IMG/VR virus record: IMGVR_UViG_3300042904_000368
Coordinates: 1-64,000 of that record
DNA length: 64,000 bases
Source of the DNA: a virus
Reading direction: 5' to 3' (one strand)
Below are positions 36,917 through 45,362 of the stretch, piece after piece. A program made the position numbers and the translations under genes. Below the pieces are notes generated by a model. The model had not been told where the DNA came from, ran no database searches, and saw only the letters and a program-made list of their open reading frames with translations. Every line of letters starts with the position of its first letter. Position 1 is the stretch's first letter.

Positions 36917-37341
36917 CGTGGCGGAACCGCTTTCGCATTCTCGCGGATTTCGGCACCCCGGAGGTGATCGAGTTCAAGGCGGGTGTTTCGGCGCTGAGCT
37001 GGGGCCTGTGGCTGCTCCTGCCAGGCGATATGTTCGCGCTGTACCCGCCGTTCTTCTTGGCGATGTCCAAGATCGCGCCCGAATGGGCGTGGGGCGCAGG
37101 GGTGGCAGCGACCGGCCTCGCGCAGATTTTCCTGTCCGCAACCCCGAATTGGGCCTGGCGTCGTTTTGCAGCGCTCCATGCCTGTGCGATGTGGGCCTTC
37201 CTGACCACGCTGTATCTCCTCGGCGAGTGGCGTGCGCCGGGGGTTGCTCTGGCCCTCACCCTCTCCGTGGCGAATGCCTGGGTGTTTTACCGCTTGAGGC
37301 GTTTCCATGCTGATGGTGAGGAAACGAGCCATGTCCAATGA
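36910..37341 (+). CDS. Multi-pass membrane protein, holin candidate
   Basis: A 143-residue protein with about four hydrophobic segments (around residues 27-45, 50-70, 78-98 and 100-125; for example GLWLLLPGDMFALYPPFF). It is the first gene of the late operon and starts just after GAAGGGCAT. Position before an endolysin fits a holin or envelope protein, but no holin family is recognised. Confidence 0.65.
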   Translation: MLTWRNRFRILADFGTPEVIEFKAGVSALSWGLWLLLPGDMFALYPPFFLAMSKIAPEWAWGAGVAATGLAQIFLSATPNWAWRRFAALHACAMWAFLTTLYLLGEWRAPGVALALTLSVANAWVFYRLRRFHADGEETSHVQ

Positions 37342-37741
37342 ATGGCTCAAGGAATACGCGCCCTGGGTTGCGGCTGTGGTCGCTCCTGTCACTGTCTGGC
37401 TAGGGACCCGCAAGAAGGTTGCTACCGACGCCGATATTTCACTACGCACCGATCTGCGCGAGACGGAGAAGTATCTCCGCCAGCAGCTTCGGGAAGTGGA
37501 GGCGGATAACAAGACGCTGCGAACCGAGAACCTGGAACTGAAGAACGCGAACATGACCCTGCGGGCGGAGTTTGAGGACCACAAGCGAGACACGGCGCGG
37601 GAGATCGGACAACTCAAAGACCAGCTTCAAGCCGCCCTTTCCGCAATGGATCGAGACCGCCGTAGCGGAGCGCACACTCAAGACGATCTAACCGCCCTTA
37701 CTGAGCGGGTGCGGGTTGGCGAAGAACACGACGCCCTATGA
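37331..37741 (+). CDS. Membrane-anchored coiled-coil protein
   Basis: A 136-residue protein with an N-terminal hydrophobic segment (WVAAVVAPVTVWLG) and a long coiled coil (residues 40-110; RETEKYLRQQLREVEADNKTL). This layout is like Rz-type inner spanins or holin-like accessory proteins of phages. It overlaps both neighbours by four to eleven bases. Confidence 0.65.
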   Translation: MSNEWLKEYAPWVAAVVAPVTVWLGTRKKVATDADISLRTDLRETEKYLRQQLREVEADNKTLRTENLELKNANMTLRAEFEDHKRDTAREIGQLKDQLQAALSAMDRDRRSGAHTQDDLTALTERVRVGEEHDAL

Positions 37742-37962
37742 AACGTCCCGTGTTGGGCTTCCTTCTGCTCTGGCTGCTCGTAGCGGTGGCGGGAGTGGCT
37801 TGGAGTGGTCGTGTGCCGTTGGTAAGTGCCTGGGCCGCCGTCAAGCAGAAGGCGCCCCCAGCTATCAGCAATGCGAGTGGCAACTGGCCCGCCCGAAGCG
37901 GCAATGCCTGCGGGTGTTCAAGGTCATCCCGCAGGAAAGATTTTGCTGGCAGCATCGAGTGA
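37738..37962 (+). CDS. Small protein with signal-like N-terminus
   Basis: A 74-residue protein whose first 22 residues (RPVLGFLLLWLLVAVAGVAW) are a membrane or signal segment. The rest is Ala, Ser and Arg rich and not clearly coding. A second frame at 37800-37976 is nested in it. In many phages two spanin genes are arranged like this, with one coded inside the other, but no lipobox is visible here. Confidence 0.45.
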   Translation: MKRPVLGFLLLWLLVAVAGVAWSGRVPLVSAWAAVKQKAPPAISNASGNWPARSGNACGCSRSSRRKDFAGSIE

Positions 37963-37976
37963 GACGGAGCAAGTGA
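37800..37976 (+). CDS. Nested Cys-containing frame
   Basis: TTG 37800, four bases after GGGAG, opens a 58-codon frame in a different register from 37738-37962. Its product (CAVGKCLGRRQAEG, then QQCEWQLARPKRQC and FCWQHR) has four or five spaced Cys and good third-position composition. It is either a nested protein or, if the signal segment upstream belongs to it by a frameshift, a secreted Cys-rich protein. Confidence 0.45.
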   Translation: MEWSCAVGKCLGRRQAEGAPSYQQCEWQLARPKRQCLRVFKVIPQERFCWQHRVRRSK

Positions 37977-37977
37977 G

Positions 37978-38136
37978 ATGCTAGACCTCATTATTCTAAT
38001 TCTCGTGCTGGCCTGGCTTGGTGGGTGGCTAGGATTTGGCGGCTTTGGTATGGGTGGACTGATCCACCTGCTAATTGTGATTGCGGTGGTCGTGCTGGCT
38101 TACCGCATCGTCACTGGCAAGCGCGGTCCGCTGTGA
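37978..38136 (+). CDS. Small membrane protein (DUF5670-like)
   Basis: A 52-residue protein from ATG 37978 with two hydrophobic segments: LDLIILILVLAWLGGW and GLIHLLIVIAVVVLA, with a Gly-rich turn (LGFGGFGMGGL) between. The pattern W(I/L)G-x-GG-x-IHLLLVIA is that of the small DUF5670/lmo0937 family. The gene is short and overlaps the next by four bases. Confidence 0.65.
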   Translation: MLDLIILILVLAWLGGWLGFGGFGMGGLIHLLIVIAVVVLAYRIVTGKRGPL

Positions 38137-38516
38137 GCGACCTCCTTCTAGCCCAGATCGTGACGATGGTGGGCACGCTGGGAACCGCCCTCATTACCGG
38201 CCTGGTTGCAATCCAGGTTGTGAAGCTGAACATCAAGGCAGCCCAGGCGAACGCCAAGGTGGATGTCGTCGCGGAGAAGACCGAAGAGGTTCGAACTACC
38301 CTCGCTCACACCCAGGGCATCAATGCCGAGAGGCTGGACAGCATTCACAAGCTCGTTAACAGCCACATGCGCGAACAGCTTCGGATTAACGCGGACGCAC
38401 TAGCCGACCTGGCAGCAGCAACCGGAACCGTGACCGACGAAGCACGCGCGACGGCTTCAAAGAAGCTGCTTAATGACCACGACGCGGCGCAGAAAGCTTC
38501 GGAAGAAGCGTCGTGA
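38133..38516 (+). CDS. Membrane protein with coiled-coil tail, holin-like
   Basis: A 127-residue protein from GTG 38133 (GTGA overlap). The first hydrophobic segment (IVTMVGTLGTALITGLVAIQVV, about residues 8-30) is followed by a long amphipathic helix rich in Ala, Glu and Lys. Phage holin-associated proteins have this shape. It belongs to the run of membrane genes before the endolysin. Confidence 0.6.
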   Translation: MSDLLLAQIVTMVGTLGTALITGLVAIQVVKLNIKAAQANAKVDVVAEKTEEVRTTLAHTQGINAERLDSIHKLVNSHMREQLRINADALADLAAATGTVTDEARATASKKLLNDHDAAQKASEEAS

Positions 38517-38620
38517 TCGACCCCAACGCGGCCCTCTGCGCCCTTCTACTCGCCGCCTTGGGCCTGGGCCTGGTGATTGCTGTTTGCGTGGTGGCGGATG
38601 CGAGGCGGAGACGGAAATGA
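38513..38620 (+). CDS. Very small membrane protein
   Basis: A 35-residue frame (GTG 38513 overlapping the previous stop; TGA 38620) consisting of a single hydrophobic helix (LLLAALGLGLVIAVCVV) followed by RRRRK. The basic end implies an N-out, C-in insertion. The overlaps on both sides show that the frame is part of the operon. Confidence 0.55.
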   Translation: MIDPNAALCALLLAALGLGLVIAVCVVADARRRRK

Positions 38621-39063
38621 GTGACCAGAACACCGCGCCGCCGATTACGGACACGCCGCCTAGTCAGCAGAAGGTTAGCTGGGCGGCTGCCGTTTCTTTC
38701 GGCCTAGGCCTGCTCGCTATCGCCCCGGAAGCGGCCCAACATCTTCTCCCTTTCGTCGCCGAGAAGGATCGCCCGCGTGTTCTCGCGTTCGCGGCCCTTT
38801 GCAGCCTGCTGGCGGGGCAGTTGCTCAACCGGAAGGCTACGAGTAACCTGGCAGGCTACACGCTGCCCCTTGCGCCTCGGATGGCGCAGGCGGAGCGCAA
38901 AGCCGTGGCTGCGGAAGTCAAAGCGGAGCAAGTGGCCGAGAACCTGGCGCAGAAGGAAAGTGGGCTCACCGCTGACCTCATCGCGAGGGGAACGGGAAAC
39001 GCACCGCCGCCTTCAACCCCCGGCCCTGGCTTGGGAACGCAGTTGAGAGAGATTGACGGATGA
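38617..39063 (+). CDS. Putative holin-like membrane protein
   Basis: A 148-residue protein from ATG 38617. Residues 20-75 hold two hydrophobic segments (WAAAVSFGLGLLAIAPEAA, LAFAALCSLLAGQLL); the second half is a charged coiled coil followed by a Pro-rich end. The layout resembles class II holins with an extended tail. It directly precedes the endolysin gene. Confidence 0.6.
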   Translation: MSDQNTAPPITDTPPSQQKVSWAAAVSFGLGLLAIAPEAAQHLLPFVAEKDRPRVLAFAALCSLLAGQLLNRKATSNLAGYTLPLAPRMAQAERKAVAAEVKAEQVAENLAQKESGLTADLIARGTGNAPPPSTPGPGLGTQLREIDG

Positions 39064-39836
39064 GCAGCATTGGCAGATATACGGGCCGCGCGACCGGGGG
39101 AAACCCCGGTTTTCCTTTGCTTGTCCGCAATGGCCGTATCCCGCAAAGCTTGCTCCGTCGCCTGGAAACGCAACCGCAGATGCCTGAAGGCGAGCGGTGG
39201 CTGTTCAGCGATGCTGCTATCGGCCTGGATGCCATGGTGCGGGCGGCTGCTCTCGATGGCGTAACGATTGAACTATTGGAAGCCTACCGCACCTATGCCC
39301 GGCAGGTCTACTTCTGGAACCTCTATCAATCCGGCAAGGGGAACCTCGCAGCGCAGCCTGGCACCTCGAACCATGGGTGGGCCGTGGCGATTGACGTCAA
39401 ACGGAAGAACAACCCGAAGGCTTTGCCATGGATGCGCCTCCACGCCGACGAATACGGCTGGGACCTTCCCGACCAGTTAGGCAAGAAAGAGCCATGGCAT
39501 TGGCAGTGGATACGCGGCTTCAAGCTAGAGGCTGCACTACCCAAGCCCAAGCCAACCCCGGTCTACATCCATGGCGAGTTGGTCCCCGGCGCGTTCCATT
39601 CCAAGAAGGGCGACTCCAACATCCTCTTCCTGCGCCCGGTGGTCGAAGAGTTGGGCTGGGATGTGCTGACGGCTGAAGGGGCGACTGTTCACCTGGAGCA
39701 CGACGACACAGAGCGGAAGTTGACCCTGGAACTGCACAAAGCTGCCGATGGACGTGCTATCTCCCCTGCCCGCGACCTCTGCGCCAAGTTAGGCGTGGAG
39801 TGCGAGTGGCGGGATGGAGCAGTGAGGATCGGTTGA
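39060..39836 (+). CDS. Endolysin, M15-type peptidase
   Basis: A 258-residue protein. Residues 60-160 form a VanY/L-Ala-D-Glu-type M15 peptidase: AYRTYARQVYFWNLY, then PGTSNHGWAVAIDV with zinc-binding His and Asp, and PWHWQWIRG with the last zinc ligand. The C-terminal 80 residues contain two repeats of a stalk-like copper-amine-oxidase-N type domain (VYIHGELVPGAFHSKKG; RAISPARDLCAKLGVE), probably for cell-wall binding. It cuts peptide bridges of the peptidoglycan at the end of infection. Confidence 0.85.
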   Translation: MSSIGRYTGRATGGNPGFPLLVRNGRIPQSLLRRLETQPQMPEGERWLFSDAAIGLDAMVRAAALDGVTIELLEAYRTYARQVYFWNLYQSGKGNLAAQPGTSNHGWAVAIDVKRKNNPKALPWMRLHADEYGWDLPDQLGKKEPWHWQWIRGFKLEAALPKPKPTPVYIHGELVPGAFHSKKGDSNILFLRPVVEELGWDVLTAEGATVHLEHDDTERKLTLELHKAADGRAISPARDLCAKLGVECEWRDGAVRIG

Positions 39837-40072
39837 TGAGCAAAGAGTGGCGCGAGGGGCTGTCCCTCCTCCTGGTGTTCGGCTGCATCCTCTTCCTGCT
39901 GCCCTTCCTCTGCGTGGCCTTACCGTGGGTCGCAGTATGGGCGGCCAGGGAAGGAATGCTGGCTCAAGCATTCATCTTGGGGTTGGCCTCTCTCTGGTTT
40001 TGGTATGCCACCGCGCGCCTGGCTCTGATGCTGAAGGACGCGCTGACCCAGAAGGCGATTGACCGCGCCTAA
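39836..40072 (+). CDS. Two-helix membrane protein, holin candidate
   Basis: A 78-residue protein with two hydrophobic segments (LSLLLVFGCILFLLPFLC and LAQAFILGLASLWFWYA), a short loop between and a basic end. Start ATG 39836 shares one base with the endolysin stop. Size and topology fit a class II holin, and position after the endolysin is common; activity is not shown by sequence alone. Confidence 0.65.
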   Translation: MSKEWREGLSLLLVFGCILFLLPFLCVALPWVAVWAAREGMLAQAFILGLASLWFWYATARLALMLKDALTQKAIDRA

Positions 40073-40128
40073 CCGCGACATCCTGGCGGGAGCGGGGTTG
40101 GGGCGGGTGGTGTTGGTGAGAGAAGATC

Positions 40129-40758
40129 ATGGATCTGAAGAGACCCCTTCCGCCCGCAGACCTGTCGAGCGAACTGCGTTACCCAGAGGGTTTTGATCCT
40201 GCGCCCGATGTCGAGGAGTGGCTGCGAAAGAGCTTCATCGAAGACGGTGGGCCGCTACACAACCCAGACCACTCCCATCTTTCCCTTGCCAGCATCGGCA
40301 TCCTGTGGACGAACGCACCGAACTCCAAGCAGATGCGGGGAGTAGCGGGAACGGCAGAGCAGCCGTCAATTCAGGGCGGAAAGTGGTTGCGCGCGCGGAT
40401 GGAGTTGCAGCTAGCCGAATGGTTCGGTGACGTGCCCGACTTCCTGATTACGCTCGACGCGGTATACGCCGCGCAGGTGCCAGATGCGACCTTCTGCGCC
40501 CTGGTTGAACACGAGCTTTACCACTGCGCCCAGCGATTAGATGAGTTCGGAAGTCCCCGGTTCACCAGGGAAGGCAAGCCGGTTCTAGCTATTCGCGGCC
40601 ACGATGCGGAAGAGTTTGTGGGCGTGGTGCGACGGTATGGCGTCGGAGCCGCAGCAGGCGGAGTGGCGGAGTTGGTGAAGGCGGCGAATGAAGTTCCCTC
40701 GGTGGCTCGCGCAGCTATCTCCCTGGCTTGCGGGACGTGTGCCCGGGTGGTGGTTTAG
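40129..40758 (+). CDS. Putative metallopeptidase
   Basis: A 209-residue protein. HELYHCAQ (residues about 128-135) gives an HExxH zinc-binding motif, followed by the later HDAEEFVGV, which could supply a third ligand. This matches small phage metallopeptidases found next to terminase genes. GAGAGAAGATC precedes ATG 40129. It may process a head protein or the host, but this is unknown. Confidence 0.65.
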   Translation: MDLKRPLPPADLSSELRYPEGFDPAPDVEEWLRKSFIEDGGPLHNPDHSHLSLASIGILWTNAPNSKQMRGVAGTAEQPSIQGGKWLRARMELQLAEWFGDVPDFLITLDAVYAAQVPDATFCALVEHELYHCAQRLDEFGSPRFTREGKPVLAIRGHDAEEFVGVVRRYGVGAAAGGVAELVKAANEVPSVARAAISLACGTCARVVV

Positions 40759-40775
40759 GTTTACCTTGGTTTACG

Positions 40776-41306
40776 ATGGCACAGCTAACTGACGCGCAGA
40801 AAACCTTCGTTGTGGTGCGTCTGGCGTGCTTTGACCAGCCTTCCGAAGTGGTGGAGGCGGTAAACCAAGATTTCGGTGTTCAGTTACCGCGCCAGCAGGT
40901 GATGAAATACGATCCGACCACCAAGTCAGGCGAGAACCTTTCCGCTGAACTGAAAGAGCTTTTCCACTCCACCCGCGAACGCTTCCTGTCCAACGTGCAG
41001 GAAATCCCCATCGCCAACCAGGCGTACCGGCTGCGAGAGTTGCAGAAGCTCTACCAGACGGCACCCAAGGCCAACGCGCACCTGCGAGCCAACCTGCTTG
41101 AACAGGCCGCTAAAGAATCGGGCGGCGCGTTTACCAATAAGGTGCAAGTCTTTCAGCAGTTGGCGCGGGACGTAGAAAAGTTGTCGGATGCAGACCTACT
41201 CGCCCGGATTGTCGGAGGCGGAGCTCCTCCAGCGGTTCTACCGGGCGGAAGCCCTACGCCGGGGCTGGTCGTTGCCAACGGTAACGGTAAGCACTCGGGC
41301 CAGTGA
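40776..41306 (+). CDS. Terminase small subunit (DUF2280-like)
   Basis: A 176-residue protein. LTDAQKTFVVVRLACF and FGVQLPRQQVMKYDP follow the DUF2280 pattern, which includes phage small terminases with an N-terminal helix-turn-helix. The C-terminal third is helical and then Gly/Pro-rich. It recognises packaging sites with the large subunit, whose gene starts inside it (119-bp overlap). Confidence 0.75.
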   Translation: MAQLTDAQKTFVVVRLACFDQPSEVVEAVNQDFGVQLPRQQVMKYDPTTKSGENLSAELKELFHSTRERFLSNVQEIPIANQAYRLRELQKLYQTAPKANAHLRANLLEQAAKESGGAFTNKVQVFQQLARDVEKLSDADLLARIVGGGAPPAVLPGGSPTPGLVVANGNGKHSGQ

Positions 41307-42849
41307 GCCGAGTCACGAACGCGCCAAGCAAAAAGCCCTCCGTTCTTTTGCTCACTTCCTCAAGCATCACGTTCACATCGCGGACGGCGGCGGCACGAAA
41401 ATGGAGCCGTGGTCTTGGCAGGTGGACCTGGCGGCCCGTCTCCCTGGCATTCAGCGGCTCGTAATCCTGAAGGGTCGCCAGCTTGGCGTTTCCTGGCTGG
41501 TCGCTGCTTATGCAGTGTGGAAGGCGCTACGGGATCGCGGTTCACTGATCTTGCTGGTGTCCCAGACGGAAGACGATGCCATAGAGCTTCTGGGGAAGGC
41601 GCAATGCGTCTATGACCATCTGCCAGCCTTCCTGAAGCGACCGGATGAAATCTCAAAGGTTCGGAGCCTCGCGTTCAAGGAGCATCGTTCGGCAATCGTC
41701 GCCCTTCCATCCACGCGGAGAGCCGGTCGTGGTCGCACCGCGCGGTTGGTAATTGCCGACGAGCACGCGCTGCATCAGTGGGCGGAAGCGAACTTCGCGG
41801 CTCTGTCCCCCACGGTAGATGCGCCGGGCGGGCAGTTCATCTCTGTTTCTACCGCTGACGGCATCGGGAACACCTTCGCGGATTTGTGGGCCAAAGGCAC
41901 GGAAAAGACCGGCGTCGTTTTGCCGAGGCGTGAGGGCAACACCTGGCGCGTGCGGCGAGAGTTGCGGAAGGTAAACCCGCCGCAAGATGGGTGGGTGCCA
42001 CTGTTCCTGCCCTATGACGTGCGGCCTGGTCGGGATGCTGGCTGGTGGGAACGCAAGCGCGAGGCGAACCCTCGCCCCAAGCTGCACTTCCAAGAGTATC
42101 CCCGCGATGCCGAGGAAGCCTTCGTTCAAACGGGGCGACCGGTGTTCGATAAGGACTACCTGGAGAAGCACAAACTTTGCTTTGAGGAGCCGCTGTCAAA
42201 AGCTGAGTGGCCGGAAGAGTTCGCTCGCTGGAAGCCCGCGGAACTGAAGGTCTTCGCCTTGCCCGACCCCTCTCATCGCTACGTAGCAGGTGCGGACGTG
42301 GCTGAGGGGCTGGAACATGGGGACTATTCCGCCTTGACCATCCTCGATACTGACGACCCCTCTGGCACCCCCGCCGAGGTGTTGACCCTGCACGGCCACT
42401 GGCCTGCGGATGTGTTCGCCGAGATGGTGAAGACGGTTTCGGATGTTTACCCCGGCACTTATGGCATCGAGCGCAACAACCACGGTTTAGCGGTGCTGGT
42501 GACGGTGAAGCGGCTGCGAATGAAGGGTGTCTATACCGAGCGGCCTGTTTTGAATAAGGCAGGGCAAGAGATCGAGCCGGGGCGGCCCGGATGGTTGACT
42601 ACTGCCACGACGAAACCCCTGCTCATTGACGATCTGGAAGAAGCTCTGCGGAACTTCAAAATCCGCCTCCGCGATGCAAGCAACCTCACAGAACTGACCT
42701 TCTACCAAACGCTCGCCAACGGCTCCACCTCGGCTCCAGCCGGTCGTTGGGATGATCGCGTGATGGCCTTGGGGATTGCCTGCCAGATGATTAAACGAGC
42801 CAGGAAAGCCCCGCAGTTCTTCGGGTCTTGGGGAAGGGGTGGCGCGTGA
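41188..42849 (+). CDS. Terminase large subunit
   Basis: A 553-residue protein. The Walker-A-type loop LKGRQLGVSWL (about residue 97) and Walker-B-type LVIADEHAL (about residue 190) give the ATPase; AGADVAEGLEHGDYSAL, YGIERNNHGL and DDRVMALGIA supply the acids of the RNase-H-like nuclease. It drives DNA into the prohead and cuts at completion. The start inside the small subunit gene is long; the first 40 residues are coding-like, so the overlap appears real. Confidence 0.9.
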   Translation: MQTYSPGLSEAELLQRFYRAEALRRGWSLPTVTVSTRASEPSHERAKQKALRSFAHFLKHHVHIADGGGTKMEPWSWQVDLAARLPGIQRLVILKGRQLGVSWLVAAYAVWKALRDRGSLILLVSQTEDDAIELLGKAQCVYDHLPAFLKRPDEISKVRSLAFKEHRSAIVALPSTRRAGRGRTARLVIADEHALHQWAEANFAALSPTVDAPGGQFISVSTADGIGNTFADLWAKGTEKTGVVLPRREGNTWRVRRELRKVNPPQDGWVPLFLPYDVRPGRDAGWWERKREANPRPKLHFQEYPRDAEEAFVQTGRPVFDKDYLEKHKLCFEEPLSKAEWPEEFARWKPAELKVFALPDPSHRYVAGADVAEGLEHGDYSALTILDTDDPSGTPAEVLTLHGHWPADVFAEMVKTVSDVYPGTYGIERNNHGLAVLVTVKRLRMKGVYTERPVLNKAGQEIEPGRPGWLTTATTKPLLIDDLEEALRNFKIRLRDASNLTELTFYQTLANGSTSAPAGRWDDRVMALGIACQMIKRARKAPQFFGSWGRGGA

Positions 42850-44321
42850 GTTTGGCAGGCGTTCTGGAATGGGCAGGGTTGCGCAGGAGACCAGCGGAGG
42901 CCGTGCGCGCGCCTGCAACGAACCCTCGCACCACCGTCACCACCCAGGCACGCCCCACCTACACCACGCGCCTCACTGGTAACGCGGTCCTGCCGCGCGA
43001 AACCAGCTTCACGCTCCTTCGTCAGTTCCATCGCTCTGTCCCGGTAATGGGGCGGGCGATTGACATTCTGGCCGGGTTCGTTGGGTATCCAAGTATCAAG
43101 TCGGAGAATGAGCAGCTAAAAGCCGAGACGGATGCCTGGATGCGGACGGTGAGCTTTGGGAATGTCGGGACGGGGTTAGGCCCGTGGGTGAAAGATCATT
43201 TAGGGCAGGCGCTGCTCTACGGCTACGGCGTCGGCGAGATGGTGCCGACTTCTGGGCGGAACGACGTGGAGCGGCTGTGGTCGTACCTCTCGCCCCCTTT
43301 CGCGTTTAAGACGGACGCCGAGGGCGCGTTCCAGATCGTGCAGAGCCAGGGCATGGCGCGAGAAGTCGCCCTGGACCCGGTAACGAGTCTGCTCACGGTC
43401 CCCTTCTCTGAAGGCTGCAACCCCAACGGCCAATCCCTCTTCTTTTCGTCCCTCACTTTCTGTCAGGCATGGATGGACATCGCTCACGCCTACCGCGCCA
43501 TGTGGAAGCGCAGCGGCATCCCCACCTACCACATCAACTGGCAACCGCCGCAAACACTCGATGATCCGGACGGCGTGATTGCCGGCAGCATTGCCGCCGC
43601 GATGGCCGAGAGTTGGAACAAAGCGATCAAATCTCAGGTGGTTGACGGGGTGGCGGAGGACTTCTTCTCGGTAGGCCCCGCGACGGTAACGGTGATCGGA
43701 GCCGATGGGGCGATCATCGACATCACGATTAGCAAAAGGGCTGTGGTGGAGGAGATCGTGGCCGCTACTGGCATTCCCGCTTGGATGTTGGGCTACTCGT
43801 GGTCAACCACGGAAAGACTATCCACTCAGCAGGCGGATATGTTACTCGCGACCGTAGACAACCTGCGGCGGGCAGTATCCCCCGCAATTGAGAAGATTTT
43901 GCGCACCCGCAACCTGCTCGCGTTGCGTGACGGGGAGTGGGAGCTGGACTGGCCGGATGTGAACCTGCAAGACCGCCTTCAGACCGCGAACGCAGACCTG
44001 GCGGATGCCAGAGCGGATGAAACGCGGGAAAAGGTAGCGTTCAAGTTGTGGCAGACCGGCGTGTATGACCAAGGGTTATATGCTGAAGCGGTGACGGGTT
44101 CGCCCGAAGTGAAGACTACGATGCTAGAGCCGCCCGCAGTGGCCGTAGCGGGGTCGCAGGATGCGCCTGGTGGCGAGGATGACCCAGAGGACGGCGAGGA
44201 GAACGTGGGCGCTAACAGCCTTTCCGAGCAACTGAAGTGGGAACTTACTCTTCCCCCTCTGCGCGAGATGCTGCCGGAGTATGAGGGGCGCTTTGTTGCT
44301 GGGTGTAACGGGAAGCACTGA
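42846..44321 (+). CDS. Portal protein
   Basis: A 491-residue protein from GTG 42846 (GTGA overlap with terminase). The core of helices and strands (PVMGRAIDILAGFVG, LYGYGVGEMVPTSGRND, IPAWMLGYSWSTTERLS) is that of siphovirus-type portals, and the ADMLLATVDNLRRAV helix is typical. It forms the dodecameric ring through which DNA enters. The C-terminus is acidic. Identification rests on fold-like motifs and on position between terminase and head genes. Confidence 0.85.
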   Translation: MSLAGVLEWAGLRRRPAEAVRAPATNPRTTVTTQARPTYTTRLTGNAVLPRETSFTLLRQFHRSVPVMGRAIDILAGFVGYPSIKSENEQLKAETDAWMRTVSFGNVGTGLGPWVKDHLGQALLYGYGVGEMVPTSGRNDVERLWSYLSPPFAFKTDAEGAFQIVQSQGMAREVALDPVTSLLTVPFSEGCNPNGQSLFFSSLTFCQAWMDIAHAYRAMWKRSGIPTYHINWQPPQTLDDPDGVIAGSIAAAMAESWNKAIKSQVVDGVAEDFFSVGPATVTVIGADGAIIDITISKRAVVEEIVAATGIPAWMLGYSWSTTERLSTQQADMLLATVDNLRRAVSPAIEKILRTRNLLALRDGEWELDWPDVNLQDRLQTANADLADARADETREKVAFKLWQTGVYDQGLYAEAVTGSPEVKTTMLEPPAVAVAGSQDAPGGEDDPEDGEENVGANSLSEQLKWELTLPPLREMLPEYEGRFVAGCNGKH

Positions 44322-44521
44322 TGGTAAAAACTTCCACTTATGAACTGAACGGTTACCGTGTCTTTCGGCAGGAATACACGGGGCCTTGGGAGCCTCGGCC
44401 TTACTTTGGCTTGACCAGGGAAGAATTCGAGCGGACCATATCAGCCATTGCCGAAGCAGCTAAAGAGCCGGAATTTCGAGACACTGATGCCTCCGACTCG
44501 CCTCAAACTCGGCGCAGATGA
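44321..44521 (+). CDS. Small hypothetical protein
   Basis: A 66-residue protein starting at the last base of the portal gene. It has a basic-aromatic start (ELNGYRVFRQEYTG) and a charged helix. The final residues overlap the next gene and look like a shadow. No family recognised. Confidence 0.7.
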   Translation: MVKTSTYELNGYRVFRQEYTGPWEPRPYFGLTREEFERTISAIAEAAKEPEFRDTDASDSPQTRRR

Positions 44522-45293
44522 CCCCGCCAGCCTTTTCCCCGCGGAAGCACCGCAGTACCAATCACTTTCCCGCGCGGTAGGTACTGCTTGGGCGGCGGCA
44601 AGGCAAGCGTGGTTTGAATTACGCGAGGATTGGTTTGAGATTGCTAACCTCGCGGACCCTGCCAAGCGAGAGTCAGCCCCGCTCACCGCTTCCCAAAAAC
44701 GTGCTTTGGATACCGCAACCAGCCGCTTCCTGCAACAGATGGCCGGTGAAAACCGCACCCTGGCGGGGTTCGTTAATCAAAACGATGAGGACGGCGTTAT
44801 CCAGCAATCCCTCTATCTGGCGAACCGCGTCGGCCACGGGCGGGCGGTGGATGAGACGGGGCATATCCCGCGCAATCCGGCTTTGAGCGAAGCTCAGAGG
44901 GAACGCCTGGCGCGAGAGTCGTTTCAGCGGTTGAGCAAAGACGGGCGGTTGCGGTTTGAGGGTAGATTGGAAGCGATCCAGTCCAGACTCCTAGAAGGCT
45001 TCCGCACAGGGGAGAACCCGCTTTCGATTGCCCGCGCACTCTCCCGTTCTCTGGACCTGGAAGCGAGCAGAACCCGCACCCTCGTTCGTACCGAGATGGG
45101 GATAGCGGCTATTGGCGGGCAACTCGATCTGTATCGGGAAGCGGGGATTAGCCGAGTGGAGATCATCGGTGATACGGGGACGGACGCGCTCTGCACGGGG
45201 CATATCGGGAAGATTTACCTGTTGGGGCAGGTGGATAGTATCCCGCCTTACCATCCGAATTGTTTCTGCGATACCAGCCCTGTCTCCGAATAG
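44487..45293 (+). CDS. Mu gpF-like head morphogenesis protein
   Basis: A 268-residue protein. The C-terminus (IIGDTGTDALCTGHIG, then PPYHPNCFC) is the hallmark of the phage Mu gpF / SPP1 gp7 family of head proteins that attach to the portal. The rest is helical (EEAxRQAWFELRED-like segments). ATG 44487 is used; TTG 44448 is possible. A terminator follows at 45323. Confidence 0.8.
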   Translation: MPPTRLKLGADDPASLFPAEAPQYQSLSRAVGTAWAAARQAWFELREDWFEIANLADPAKRESAPLTASQKRALDTATSRFLQQMAGENRTLAGFVNQNDEDGVIQQSLYLANRVGHGRAVDETGHIPRNPALSEAQRERLARESFQRLSKDGRLRFEGRLEAIQSRLLEGFRTGENPLSIARALSRSLDLEASRTRTLVRTEMGIAAIGGQLDLYREAGISRVEIIGDTGTDALCTGHIGKIYLLGQVDSIPPYHPNCFCDTSPVSE

Positions 45294-45322
45294 CCCGCAC
45301 CTGCAAAAGTAAAGCACTCCCA

Positions 45323-45346
45323 CCCGCCAATTAGGGCGGGCTTTTT
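45323..45346 (+). terminator. Rho-independent terminator
   Basis: CCCGCC (45323-45328) pairs with GGCGGG (45335-45340), followed by CTTTTT. The gap between the gpF-like gene and the next gene is its only room. It suggests that gene dosage drops before the next small genes, or that a promoter lies just after. Confidence 0.65.
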
Positions 45347-45362
45347 AATGCCTAGAAGCCTG

